From NCBI RefSeq assembly GCF_036898095.1, contig NC_090731.1:143227381-143291380 (forward strand): a DNA stretch of 64,000 nt. The letters run 5' to 3'. Below the pieces are notes generated by a model. It was not told the origin of the DNA, ran no database searches, and saw only the letters and a list, made by a program, of their open reading frames with translations. Source of the stretch: Palaemon carinicauda (Eukaryota > Arthropoda > Malacostraca > Decapoda > Palaemonidae). Made by a program: the position numbers and the translations under genes. Positions 1-10,600 of this stretch are shown in pieces (positions within the stretch are counted from its first letter, which is position 1; every line of letters begins with the position of its first letter).

Positions 1-1260
1 ATTGGTTTATTTTAGAGCTAACTGGGTAATTCTTATAAGTATATCTTTCTAATTACCTATATGATGATTTTTATTAATTTTACATTCTATCAGTTGCAGA
101 TCGGCTAAAGATGACATATGATGTCGAAAACTTCCAAATAAGACGATGGCAGTACTAATAATTTTAGTTATACTTAAATTACGATTCCCAAGAGGAACCC
201 AACTGTAAACTATAATTGAATTTGAAATATGTAACCTTTATTTTTCAAATAAATATCAGGGTTGCGAACATAATCATATCATATCAATTACTCATTAATT
301 TCCATCTTGAATTTTGAATATAAATGAATTAGTATCTTAACCTAATGTAGTCATGTTAGGTAAGAATGGTTCCGTGAAAGGAATAAACTTGTACAGTCAA
401 GTTTATAAATCAAGGCTGGTATTGACTAGAGACTTCTGATCCGGCTTGGTGTAGTTATCAAATATAAGAACGAAGTATAGAGCCAGAACAAAGTATTTCA
501 AGCTCTTGTGTATATAATGTCGATTCAGACAGACTTTACTATAGCGCAATTAGTAAACTTCAATTTAGGCTTGACTCTATTGCAGAAAACTGTTATTAGG
601 TGAAAACAAGGTAGTCTCATCTCTCGTTAATTAATAGCAAGTTCAAGGTAAGGATAAGGTCGATATAAATACACTGAAGGTGTATGAATCAAATATACAC
701 TGAAAGTGTATGAATCAAATTAATACACTCAAGGTGTATGAATCAAATAAATACACTCAAGGTGTATGAATCAATCAGATTTAATGAATCCAAGTAAAGG
801 AATTAAACTTTAACTGAATTTAATAGAGAAAATAAGATGCGAAACACAGGGACAATGATATACTAATATTGAATGTTTGAAAAAGTTTGTACGCATATAA
901 TTAATAACTAAAATTCAAAGAACTAAAGCACAATTCACGAATACTTCAAATTAATGATATTCGAATTCTTCACAATATTACTATTAATATTTCCATACCT
1001 TTGAAGTTAGGGTGACAAGGAGTTAGCAGGCAGTGTCAAAATGAGGAGAATGAAGTCGAAGGTCAGCTTTTCTACGGGCCAACCAAGGGAAAGGCCCGTG
1101 CCAACAACAAGTGTTGGCTTTAATACCCCAACAACGAAGGTCAGCTCCCTTAAACAAAAATAAAGATCGAAAGAAACTCTCCAACCAAACGACCCTTTAG
1201 TAACTACATCTCTGGAGCATACCTAACCTACTACATTACCAATAAATGGTGATAGACAAC
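1..1260. other. AT-rich noncoding sequence
   Basis: No coding similarity is visible on either strand. The only structure is the short tandem repeat at 667-773. The segment ends where the iterated terminal repeat of the small MULE begins. Confidence 0.6.
667..773. repeat. Four-copy 26-28 bp tandem repeat
   Basis: Units begin near 670, 696, 724 and 752 and follow the pattern TACACTSAAGGTGTATGAAT plus an AT-rich tail. Each unit contains a short palindrome, TACAC facing GTGTA. Copies 1-2 and copies 3-4 form two slightly different pairs, which suggests stepwise duplication. Confidence 0.85.
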
Positions 1261-1270
1261 ACGGTACGCA

Positions 1271-1372
1271 GACAAAATGTCGAAAGACAAAATGTCGAAG
1301 GTCAAAATGTCGACAACCAAAATGTCGACGGTCATAATGTCGACACTCTTTGAATATCAATAGACAAAATGT
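1271..1372 (+). repeat. Left terminal repeat array of the MULE
   Basis: About six tandem copies of ACAAAATGTCGA or its variant with CATAATGTCGA, at ~15-16 bp spacing. The last one (near 1362) is separated by the spacer ACTCTTTGAATATCAATAG. The same pattern appears inverted at the right end. Confidence 0.85.
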
Positions 1373-1518
1373 CGAAAGAAAAAATGATGATTGTCAGCAT
1401 GCCGTTACGTTAGCCTGACAGTCTTTAAATCTTTAAATTACCTATTCAACAGCCTAAACAGTTTATTAAATCGTTTTTGCTATATAGTTTAACGAACCAG
1501 TTTAACTGCTTTTAAATA

Positions 1519-1611
1519 ACGGTGTATTCAAATCTTATTTCTTCATTTCCTTTCTTGGAAGTCCAACGGTGTATTCAAATCTTATTTCTTCATTTCCTTT
1601 CTTGGAAGTCA
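1519..1611 (+). repeat. 46-bp direct tandem duplication
   Basis: The segment starting ACGGTGTATTCAAATC is present twice back to back, at about 1519 and 1565, immediately upstream of the MULE start codon. The copies are essentially identical, so the duplication is recent. Confidence 0.85.
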
Positions 1612-1644
1612 GTCTTTATTATTACTTTCATAAGGCTTCCAAAA

Positions 1645-2070
1645 ATGGAGTTTATCAAAACAAATAAAGGAGGTAAGAAGCTTGTGCACGATGGATACAT
1701 TTACGTGATCGATAAGCAGAAAGAAGAAAAAATATATTGGAGATGCGAGAAACGGGGACTTTGCAGTGGAAGACTTGTTAGCAATGGTGAAGGGATATCA
1801 GTATCTCAAGAACACTGCCATCCTCCAGATTTAATGCGAAAAGAGGTGCTCAAAGTAAAAGAAGAGTTGCAAGAAAAAGCTAGTGAGTCGGAAGAAATTA
1901 CTTCCTCGATAGTGAACAAATGTACTCAAAATATTCCTTGGGAAGTAGCCGGAGCTTTACCGAAAAAGGAATCACTTTCACGTACTGTGAAGAGAGTACG
2001 TAATTCTCGAAACGGTGATGAAGATTTAACTGTTACAACGAGAGGGGAAAACTTTTTACAGTACAGTTAA
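1645..2070 (+). pseudogene. FLYWCH zinc-finger N-terminus of a MULE transposase
   Basis: The ATG at 1645 starts MEFIKTNKGGKKLVHDGY, aligning by eye with the minus-strand protein at 58.3-59.3 kb (MEFTFTKRGGRKLLHKAY). Residues ~1-60 form a FLYWCH-type zinc finger: the conserved YWRCE is followed by Cys in GLCSGRL and by HCHPP. FLYWCH domains bind DNA and are common in MULE transposases. After residue ~130 (RGE) the frame runs into a stop. In the relative this point is followed by the catalytic core, which is absent here. The ORF can be opened upstream to 1522, but the homology starts at 1645. Confidence 0.75.
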
Positions 2071-2072
2071 AT

Positions 2073-2377
2073 TATGGTCATGTTATGAGAGAACACTAAA
2101 TGGTTTACCAAGAACAAACAACATGCTTGAGGGCTGGCATAATGCTTTCAAGAGGAGGATGACAATTATCCACCCAACGGAAGAAAAGCTTCTTCGAAAA
2201 CTCCGTTCTGAACAAGCAAGTACTGAAATGGTACTAGAGCAAGTTTTCCAGGGAAAGGACGTGGGGAGAAAGAACAAAAAATATACAGATGTAAACGCCA
2301 GGTTGAAAAACGTTGTTGAAGGATATGACTCTGATAATGTACTGGACTTTTTGCAGGCAATAGCTCGGAATTTATAA
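2073..2377 (+). pseudogene. C-terminal remnant of the same MULE transposase
   Basis: Reading through LWSCYERTLNGLPRTNN and MLEGWHNAFKRRM gives the conserved NxxEGWHN-type motif found at the end of MULE transposases. The segment ends at FLQAIARNL and a stop at 2375-2377. It follows the FLYWCH remnant in a different frame with no DDE core in between, so the central part was removed by internal deletion. The remaining protein cannot be catalytic. Confidence 0.65.
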
Positions 2378-2595
2378 CGATGTACTGTTATTCCACTATT
2401 AAATATTTTAACCCTTTTTAGCATGTATTAATAAAGCAATAATTTTATGGATCTTTTTATACACCTATAACTCTTTATCTATTAATTTTTTGTCTAAATT
2501 GAGAAAACCAAAGAAAACATATTTTAGTATCAATTTACATTCTTGGAGTTCATTTAAGAATAGTGTGTTCAAGTGTCTGAACGTCAAATATTTTT

Positions 2596-2718
2596 CTTTC
2601 GACATTTTGTCTATTGATACTCAAAGAGTGTCGACATTATGACCGTCGACATTATGACCGTCGACATTTTGGTTGTCGACATTTTGACCGTCGACATTTT
2701 GTCTTTCGACATTTTGTC
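2596..2718 (-). repeat. Right terminal repeat array of the MULE
   Basis: Inverted counterpart of the left array, reading TCGACATTTTG iterated with variable 3-5 bp spacers. It has one more GACCGTCGACATTATG unit than the left end. Confidence 0.85.
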
Positions 2719-2740
2719 CCACTACCAGACAACACACATG

Positions 2741-2824
<84 letters not shown>

Positions 2825-2841
2825 TATATATATATATATAC

Positions 2842-2886
<45 letters not shown>

Positions 2887-2957
2887 ATATCTATATATAT
2901 ATATACATTATATATATATATACATTATATATATATATACATTATATATATATATAC

Positions 2958-3014
<57 letters not shown>
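2741..3014. repeat. (TA)n microsatellite with interspersed ACAT
   Basis: About 270 bp of TA dinucleotides broken at intervals by ACAT and CTAT. A short GT run follows. It directly abuts the MULE right end. All long reading frames here are low-complexity YIYI translations and are not genes. Confidence 0.95.
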
Positions 3015-3018
<4 letters not shown>

Positions 3019-3054
3019 TGTGTGTGTATGTGGCTGTTTCTTGACATTGTATGT

Positions 3055-5235
3055 CCTGAAATGCAGTTTGCACTTAGGGTTAGACTTTTTTTTAAAACCT
3101 CTGGTTGCAAGATTGGTAGCTACCTTGCCTTTCATTTGGAAAGACTAGGATTCAATTCCAATACGAAGTAGAAATTTGTTTGTATTTGAGTACGATATTG
3201 TGTTGACTTTTATTCAAATTGACTTGAGGTTAATTCGGAATAAAAGATATCAATTGTGTCATCTGGTGGGTCGGGAAGTCTTGGAAACTCGCTTGTACGA
3301 GACTGATGTCTCGCCAGGTAAATCCTGTAATGCATTTAGCACTTCTTTTAAAGCCTCTGGTGACATGATTGATAGCGACCTTGCCTATCTCATGAAAAGA
3401 CTACAGATGCATCCCAGTTTGAGGAAGAAATTTATTGCTATTTCAGCACAATGTTGTTTTCATCCATAATGACTCATTTGGGTCATTCGAATTGAAACCT
3501 ATCAATTGTGTCACCTAGTGAGTTGGGAAGTTGTGGGAAACTCGCTGGTATGAGACTGATGTCTCGCCAGGTAAATCCAGAAATGCAGTTAGCACTTGGG
3601 TTCTGACTTCTTTTAGAACCTCTGGTTGCAAGATTGCTAGCTACCTTGTCTTTCATATGGAAAGACTAGTGTTCAATCCCACTTTGAGGCAGAAAGTTAT
3701 TTTTACTCCAGCACGATATTGTGATGATTTTCACCCATATTGACTGAGGGATAATGTTAAATTAAAGATACCAGTTGTCACCTGGTAGCCCAGGAAGTCG
3801 GGGAAAACTCGCTGGTATGAGACTGATGTCTCAGACAGGTCCTATACAGTAAGAGTATGGGTCCTGATCTTAATAGGTAAATCCTGAATGCACTTAGCAT
3901 TTAGGTTTTGACTTCTTTTAGAGAGTCTGGTGGCATGATTGGTAGCGACCTTGCCTTTCACATGAAAAGCATAGGGTTCAATCCCAGTATGAGGTAGAAG
4001 TTATTTCTATTCTAGCATGATAATGTGTAAATTTTCATCTATATTGACTCATTAGGGGCAATTCTAATAAAAAGTTATCAGCTTTGTCACGCTGTGGGTC
4101 AAGAAGTCAGGTAAATCTCGCTGGTATGAGAATGATGTCTCGCCAGGTAAATGCTGAATGCAGTTAACACTTAGGATCTGACTCTTACTTTAAAGCCTCT
4201 GTTAGGATGATTGGTAGCGACCTTGCCTTTCATATGAAAGGACTAGGGTTTCATGATTTTCATCCCAGTCTGAGGTAGAAATTTATTTCTAATTGTGCAC
4301 AATATTGTGGTGATTTTCATCCATATTGACTCTGTGAAAATTTGAATTAAAAGCTAACAATTATGTTACCGGGTCGGTTGGAAAGTGACTGTGTTACCAA
4401 GGGAATCCTCTAAAGTAGTTAGTAGTTAGATTCGGACTGCTTTTAGAGCCTCAGGTAGCATGATTGGTAGCAATCTTGCCTTTCATATGTAAAGACTAGG
4501 GTTAAATCCCAGTATGAGGTACAAGTTATTTCTATTCTAGCACAATATTGTGTTGATTTTCATCCATATTGACGCATTAGGGGTAATTTGAATTAAAAGC
4601 TATCAGTTGTGTCCAAGTTGGTCAAGAAGTCTGGGAAAACTTGCTGGTATGAGACTGATGTCTCACCAGGTAAATCCTGATTGCATTTAGCGCTTAGGTT
4701 CTGAATTTTTTTTAGCCCTTTTAGTGGCATGATTGGTAGCGACCTTGCCTTTCATATGTAAAGACTAGTGATCAATACCAGTATGAGGTTGTAGTTATGC
4801 CTATTTTAGCACGATATTGTGTTGGTTATCATCCATATTGACTCATCAGAGGTAATTCTTAAAAGCTATCAATTGTCACCAGGTGGGTCAGGAAGTCGGA
4901 AAACTTGCTGGTATGAGGCTGATATCTCACCAGGTAAATCCTGAATGCATTTAGCACTTAGGTTCTGACTTCTTTTAGAGCCTATGGTGGCATGATTGGT
5001 AGCAATCTTGCCTTTCATATGGAAAATGTAGTGTACAATCCCAGTAGGAAGTAGAAGTTATTTCTATTTGAGTACGATATTGTGTTGATATTCATCCCCT
5101 TTACTCATAAGGGGTAATTCAAATTAAAACCTATTAATTGTGCCACCATTGGGGCCAGGAGGTTGGGGAAAACTCGCTGGTATGAGACGGATTTCTCGCC
5201 AGGTGAATCCTGAATGCATATAGCACTTAGGTTCT
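3055..5235 (+). repeat. tRNA-like satellite, left divergent block
   Basis: About eight diverged monomers of ~255-265 bp. Each contains a hairpin (CTGGT-AT-GAGAC, loop TGAT, GTCTC-ACCAG) and a tRNA-like part: box A-like TGGCATGATTGG, then about 32 bp later box B-like GGTTCAATCCC. Copies here are considerably diverged from each other and lack the G-run of the core array. Several keep an intact box B (for example near 3978 and 4500). This looks like an old array edge. Confidence 0.85.
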
Positions 5236-5329
5236 GACTCCTTTTAGACTTTCTACAGTACACACAGTTAAAAGTGCCACTTCCTGAAAACAAAAACTTT
5301 ATGATTAGCGTAAAATAAAGTGAATATGC

Positions 5330-6410
5330 ACTTACCCCCTCTCTAGTACTTTGTAGCATTTCCTTTGCACTTATGACGTCCTTCAAGCGCTTGGGAACAC
5401 TAACAACCAGATTTTGGAGGGTCTCGGGTTCTAATCCTTCCCAAACCTCATGGATGGTTGCCTTGAGCTTGGGGAGGGTTTAGATATCCCTTTTCTGGAG
5501 TTTCCTCTTAACCACAGACCAGAGATTTTATATGGCGTTTAGGTCAGGAGAGAAGCTGGGCCAATCATTAAAATAAGGATCCTCACAGTCCCTCAACCAT
5601 TGCAGGACACTTTTTACTGTGTGACATGGTGCATCATCCTGCATAAAAAAACTGGTCACTTCTCAAAACTGTTGCCCAAATAATCACACAACAGTTCAAA
5701 ATAATTGTACTGGTTCATGTATTGGTTTTTGGGTAAGAAACCTAATTCACCAACTCCCCCATAACCAAAAGAACCCCAACCCATAACATTTAAGGGGGCT
5801 TACAGTCTTTGAGGTGTACTGTGGCAGGTGTGGGTCGGAACCAGGTGGTCTGTAAATCCGCTTGGCACCACTACCTGTCACAGTAGACGTGGCTTCATCA
5901 GTCCAGAGTACCTCACGCCATTTATCCAGGTACTACGCCAAATACTTCTTAGCAAAATTGATCCTGTTTTGCTTATGCCTAACCGTTATCAGCGGCCTCC
6001 TCCTGGCGTTACATGACCTTAACAAGAGGTCGTCATGGATCCTTTCCTAAACTGTTCTAAAGGAGACGTCACCAAGCATACTAATGCTTTCATCCTTAAT
6101 TTCCCTTGCTGTAAGGGAAGGATCTTTCTTCAATTAACGATGTATAAGCCTTAAAGTAGCAGGCTTTATCTTCCTTGGCCTCCCAGACCAGGATTTTGGC
6201 ACATGAATGGCATCCTCCTCCCCCTCCTCAAAACAATAGATCCATCTGTACACTGTTCTTTGATAATTGATTTTGCTCAAAAATTTGGCGCATTGGAATC
6301 CCTGCCTTGTACAGATCTATTATTGTGGGTATTACTTCACGCCCTGTATGCGTTCTGGAGCTCATTACAAACCCCAACAGCACGACACAAACAACAATAC
6401 ACGTGAAAAA
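5330..6410 (-). pseudogene. Tc1/mariner-type transposase, broken
   Basis: Read on the minus strand, fragments give an N-terminal helix-turn-helix region, then WREVLWTDEAT (first catalytic Asp), MQDDAPCHTVKSVLQW (second Asp), and FSPDLNAI followed by a stop and NLWSVVKRKLQKRD. In Tc1-type enzymes the third acidic residue follows SPDLNPI; here that Glu codon is replaced by TAA. The end reads VPKRLKDVISAKE. Several frameshifts separate the blocks. The likely extent is a complete transposase of ~340 residues, now dead. Terminal repeats were sought: CTACAGTACACACAG near 5262 and its possible partner near 6490 match only loosely. Confidence 0.8.
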
Positions 6411-6594
6411 AAAGGGGGAAAGATAGGGACCTACAGTCCAACAATTCTGCTCACTACGATGACACGCGGGTGACTGAAGGGTCGAGTGCTGTGTAGAGGA
6501 AAGTTATGAGATTATTATTATTTATTATTATTATTATCATTATTATATTATTAACAATCAAAAGCCACAGTAGTGTTAAAATATATTATTGTAC

Positions 6595-7012
6595 AATGGT
6601 AAAAAATATACGAGGAGAGACTTTCGGATACTGCTCCGTATCCCTCTTCAGTCCTACTGACGGTCAAACAATGGAGGGAGCGTTACAACAGGGAAAAAAA
6701 AAAAAATAACTGGTTCAAGGCGGATGGATGTAAGTGGTGGTCAGGTAACCCCTGTTCGGTTGTTTCTGTTGGCGAGATGGCTGGAACGACGAATTGGTCG
6801 TTCATGTGATTCCAGCTGAGCAGACACTCCATCGGTGCCATGACTTGAAGGTGTAGTAACCTCAGTCATCTGGGATAAAAGAGAGGTGGGAGCAACATCA
6901 GGGGTCTCACAATCGCCAGACATATAAGTCCTAAAATCGAGGTCAATTATTAAAGAATTGGTAAAACTATCTTCATCAGTGAAGGTTTTGTTCCCTTCAA
7001 AAGCACACCCAC
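6595..7012 (-). repeat. Penelope pseudo-LTR unit 1 (outermost)
   Basis: A ~418-bp unit from AATGGTAAAAAATATACG to the CAAAAGCACACCC boundary. It contains the hammerhead-like motif and, on the minus strand, the C-terminal coding tail (MSGDCETPDVAPTS and on). It is repeated directly in the next units. Confidence 0.85.
6611..6657 (-). ncRNA. Candidate hammerhead ribozyme in pseudo-LTR unit 1
   Basis: The minus strand shows the order expected for a type I hammerhead: a short AGGA strand, core CTGAAGA, stem II (GGATAC pairing with GTATCC around GGAGCA, with one extra G), core GAAA, then GTCTC and TCCT that can pair with AGGA. The nucleotide at core position 7 is A, which is allowed. Helix III would be only one base pair with a triloop, and helix I is four base pairs before mismatches. 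Hammerheads in Penelope pseudo-LTRs are established knowledge, including forms with very short helix III. Activity here is unproven. Confidence 0.45.
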
Positions 7013-7411
7013 AATGGTAAAAAATATACGAGGAGAGACTTTCGGATACTGCTCGGTATCCCTCTTCAGTCCTAGGGAGCGTTGCAACAGTGAAAAAAAA
7101 AGAATAACTGGTTCAAGGCGGAGGGATCTAAGTGGTGGTCAGGTAACCCCTGTTCGGTTGTTTCTGTTGGCGAGATGGCTGGAATGGCGAAGTGGTCGTT
7201 CATGTGATTCCAGCTGAGCAGACACTCCATCAGTGCCATGACTTGAAGCTGTAGTAACCTCAGTCATCTGGGATAAAAGAGAGGTGGGAGCAACATCAGG
7301 GGTCTCACAATCACCAGACATATAAGTCTCAAGATCGTGGTCAATTATTAAAGAATTGGTAAAACTATCTTCATCAGTGAAGGTTTTGTTCCCTTCAAAA
7401 GCACACCCACA
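7013..7411 (-). repeat. Penelope pseudo-LTR unit 2
   Basis: A direct ~399-bp copy, lacking about 20 bp present in the other units after the hammerhead-like motif (the TACTGACGGTCAAACAATGG stretch). The hammerhead-like motif lies at about 7029-7073 with CGGTATCC replacing CCGTATCC in the loop side. The TTAA empty site of the piggyBac insertion is at about 7345. Confidence 0.85.
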
Positions 7412-7766
7412 ATGGTAAAAAATATACGAGGAGAGACTTTCGGATACTGCTCCGTATCCCTCTTCAGTCCTACTGACGGTCAAACAATGGAGGGAGCGTT
7501 ACAACAGTGAAAAAAAAAAAATAACTGGTTCAAGGTGGAGGGATCTAAGTGGTGGTCAGGTAACCCCTGTTCGGTTGTTTCTGTTGGCGAGATGGCTGGA
7601 ATGGCGAAGTGGTCGTTCATGTGATTCCAGCTGAGCAGACACTCCATCGGTGCCATGACTTCATGCTGTAGTAACCTCAGTCATCTGGGATAAAAGAGAG
7701 GTGGGAGCAACATCAGGGGTCTCACAATCACCAGACATATGTCCTAAAATCGTGGTCAATTATTAA
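7412..7766 (-). repeat. Penelope pseudo-LTR unit 3, left part
   Basis: Continues across the piggyBac insertion at 10126-10189. The motif at about 7427-7473 matches unit 1. The interrupted point is CAATTA-TTAA-AGAATTGG, intact in units 1, 2 and 4. Confidence 0.85.
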
Positions 7767-7886
7767 CCCATTACTGCCTGAATTTTTTGTTCTTAATTTT
7801 TTCATTATTTAAGTTTAATATGTATATTTATATGGTATTATCATATATTTGATGTTTTTTTTCATGGTATTTGTCCATATATAGGA

Positions 7887-7904
7887 CCTACTATATATAG
7901 TAGG
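7887..7904. repeat. Subterminal palindrome, left end of piggyBac element
   Basis: CCTACTATATATAGTAGG, a perfect 18-bp palindrome, 120 bp inside the left terminus. Two further copies lie near the right end at 9752-9769 and about 10094-10110. Placement at both ends suggests a binding or recognition site, but this is inference. Confidence 0.8.
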
Positions 7905-8305
7905 TTAGGCAGATAAGGGGTACACATTTTTATTGAGGAGTATTTTCTATAAATAATATTCTATTGGTATTTTTTCATTACAAGGAGTATGTATTAGAAG
8001 TAAGACACTCAATAATAGTGTATTTATTACTGAATATTACAAAGAAATATTGCAGTTTACTGCTAAAATTTGTTGCATTTGTAAGCCCTATTACTTTTGC
8101 ACGTGCTGACAGTATTTGAATATGTGAAATGGATAATAATTCTTACTTCTACAAGTGAAATGTTTAACAGAAAATTGTGATACTGTAGAATAAAATAGAA
8201 ATAAAACTGGTTCCTGCTTTAGAGAAACTTCATTCTTAGTTAAATTTTGAGATAAATTCCGTGATATCACACAATAACAAACCAGATACTATAATTAGCA
8301 GTATT

Positions 8306-9550
8306 CTAAAGTGCACGACAATGATAATTAACAAAACATTTCACACACAATGGAACTTCACACTTCATACACCCTTGCGAAGGACGAGATTTACAAGAGG
8401 ATAGAGCACATTTCCATGCCTGTTTTCCAAGGGGTTCGACGAGGTGACCAATATTGTCATAACGTACATCTGGAATAACCCGAGATGATTGTCTTTGCCG
8501 GCCTATTCCCACACGTGGTTCTGCCTGCTGAAGGTATGTCCTTGCAATGTAGCGCTTGAATGACAACAGTGGAAGGTTGCTTTCATCAACACGATGCAGA
8601 AGCCAGCAGTTCTGAATCGTTGCATCAATTACCCAAGAAAATATAGGCCACCACCACTTTTTCATTCTAATGGATATACGGTAACAATTGATGTTTTGGT
8701 CCATCCTATCAGTGCCACCCATGTGCCTGTTGTAATCCCCGATGAGATAAAGACGACTTACACTAATTTTCTTTTTGTCCTTTTCTGACCATCGAGATAC
8801 ACTTTCCAGAGGATAAACATGAGAAATATTTGATACCACTGAAACTACTGCACTATCCTTCCAGCGTACCAACAAGATCTTGTGAATATTATCCACAACA
8901 ACATCCGCATCTCCTCGAGGAATCTTCTATATTTCGTTCTTCGGAATTCTGTTGTCCCTTATTGTTCCAGTTGCTCCATAGTTTATCTCTCGTAGGTGAT
9001 TTACTAAAGGTAAACTTGTGAAGTAGTTGTCGAAGCAAAACGTCACTGGTATATCTTTGATATGACTTGGTAGTTTTTCAAATAAAATCATCAAAGTGCC
9101 CCCACCTTTTCCAAACCTTTCTTCATAGTGACGATTCAACCCGAAGGCTGTCCCTTGGTATACATCAAAAGTAGCTAAATAACCAAGTGGAGAATTTAGG
9201 CACCAAGCTTTAAATCCAAATCTCACAGGTTTATTCCAAATGCACTGTTTGCATCCATGCCTACCAAAATATTCTATCATTGCTTCATCAAGTGATATAT
9301 GTTGATCCATAGGGTAAGCCATGGCAATTTTGTGTTCAAATGATTCATTAGAGGTCGGATTTTTGCCAGTTTGTCATCCTTTTTTAGTGCCTGATTATCA
9401 GTGGAAGGCAGAAACCGTAATATTTCTTCAAATCTATCACGTGACATTGCCTTAGCAACGAGTTCGACTCCAACATCAGCATCCAAAGACCAGTATAAGC
9501 GGCGACTTGGTAATGTGTGGTATCCTGAGAGTATGAGAATGCTTGGATAG
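8306..9550 (-). pseudogene. piggyBac transposase (DDE_Tnp_1_7 type) with one stop and one frameshift
   Basis: From the N-terminal side: LILSGYHTLPSRRLYW and DVGVELVAKAMSRDRFEEI (9420-9548), HISLDEAMIEYFGRHG (first catalytic Asp), WNKPVRFGFKAWCL, CFDNYFTSLPL (second Asp), MGGTDRMDQ (third and fourth Asp), RMKKWWWPIFSWVIDATIQN, and a C-terminal cysteine-rich finger (CALSSCKSRPSQGCMKC, CVKCFVNYH) ending near 8306. All four acidic residues of the family are present. The frame is lost near 9320, where a single-base change separates IRPLMN from EHKIAMAYPM, and there is an in-frame TAG between KNEI and KIPRGDADVVVDN near 8925. It is therefore a recently inactivated copy. Confidence 0.9.
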
Positions 9551-9751
9551 TAACAGGGAACTGAAAGTTTGAAACTACCGAGGCATTGTTAGCTGGAAAG
9601 TCACTTCACCAGCGACGAGGTATGTATCCAAGGACCAGAAAATAGCAAACAAGCAGTTTATTCTAACGAAGAAACAACCAATTTGCTTTAGGGTGATACT
9701 TTTCTAAGATTTTTCCTGTCCGGTCCCTATTTTGGCTTCATATCTGCCTGA

Positions 9752-9769
9752 CCTACTATATATAGTAGG
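9752..9769. repeat. Subterminal palindrome, right side copy 1
   Basis: Identical to the left-end 18-bp palindrome, preceded by CTGCCTGA like the terminal repeat itself. Confidence 0.8.
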
Positions 9770-10093
9770 TAATGAAAAATAGCCTGTAATATTTATGCTT
9801 CAATTGCTATCTCAATTTCTGATATATGAATTGATTCATGGTTTTAAGTGTCATGATATGTATCAGTATAAAGACGTTTAATGGACTTGTGTAACCATGA
9901 GCTCAAATTAAAAATGTGAATATATTAAAACATTCTACATATCTTTGGTATTTTGTCAAAAAGTCGAAAAATATGGATACTTCAAAGAAAAACTCCTGTT
10001 TATATTATCGATTAGATTTAAAAGAACTCAGGAATATGCAAAACAATGAGAAAAACATAAAAAATTGGGGTGTAATTTGTCCTAGCAATTGTA

Positions 10094-10110
10094 CTACTAT
10101 ATATAGTAGG
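10094..10110. repeat. Subterminal palindrome, right side copy 2
   Basis: Same core (TACTATATATAGTAGG), directly adjoining the right terminal repeat (GTCAGGCGTTAATGGG). Confidence 0.8.
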
Positions 10111-10189
10111 TCAGGCGTTAATGGGTTAAAGAATTGGTAAAACTATCTTCATCAGTGAAGGTTTTGTTCCCTTCAAAAGCACACCCACA

Positions 10190-10600
10190 ATGGTAAAAAA
10201 TATACGAGGAGAGACTTTCGGATACTGCTCCGTATCCCTCTTCAGTCCTACTGACGGTCAAACAATGGAGGGAGCGTTACAACAGTGAAAAAAAAAAATA
10301 ACTGGTTCAAGGTGGAGGGATTTAAGTGGTGGTCAGGTAACCCCTGTTTGGTTGTTTTTGTTGGCGAGATGGCTGGAACGGCGAAGTGGTCGTTCATGTG
10401 ATTCCAGCTGAGTAGACACTCCATCGGTGCCATGACTTGAAGGTGTAGTAACCTCAGTCATCTGGGATAAGAGAGAGGTGGGAGCAACATCAGGGGTCTC
10501 ACAATCACCAGACATATAAGTCCTAAAATCGTGGTCAATTATTAAAGAATTGGTAAAACTATCTTCATCAGTGAAGGTTTTGTTCCCTTCAAAAGCACAC
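10190..10600 (-). repeat. Penelope pseudo-LTR unit 4, fused to the coding region
   Basis: The innermost unit. The hammerhead-like motif is at about 10205-10251. Unlike units 1-3, where CAAAAGCACACCC is followed by another unit start, here the sequence continues upstream into the GIY-YIG reading frame. The coding tail is therefore part of the pseudo-LTR repeat. Confidence 0.85.

Larger units (their letters stand above)
1271..2718 (+). mobile_element. Internally deleted MULE-type DNA transposon with iterated terminal inverted repeats
   Basis: Two inverted arrays bracket the element: roughly 1271-1372 reads repeatedly as ACAAAATGTCGA plus a short spacer, and 2596-2718 carries the reverse complement. 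Between them lie the two ends of a FLYWCH/MULE transposase with the middle missing. Terminal inverted repeats made of short iterated units are known for some Mutator-like elements. I could not find a convincing 8-9 bp target duplication: the bases outside each end do not match. A full-length relative lies at 57.9-59.3 kb on the minus strand. Confidence 0.75.
7767..10125 (-). mobile_element. piggyBac-type DNA transposon, 2359 bp
   Basis: Flanked by TTAA at 7763-7766 and 10126-10129. The terminal inverted repeats are CCCATTACTGCCTGA on the left and CCCATTAACGCCTGA (reverse complement of the right end), 13 of 15 identical. It encodes a piggyBac transposase on the minus strand. Removing the element restores CAATTATTAAAGAATTGG exactly, as found intact in the neighbouring pseudo-LTR units near 6946, 7343 and 10539. 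Copies of an 18-bp palindrome lie near both ends. Confidence 0.95.

Noticed and set aside
2614..3171. Long reading frames rich in YIYI on both strands
   Set aside because: They are translations of the (TA)n microsatellite and have no protein features.
5255..6495. Terminal inverted repeats for the Tc1/mariner remnant
   Set aside because: Only a few bases around CTACA match between the two sides, and no clear TA-flanked pair could be fixed.
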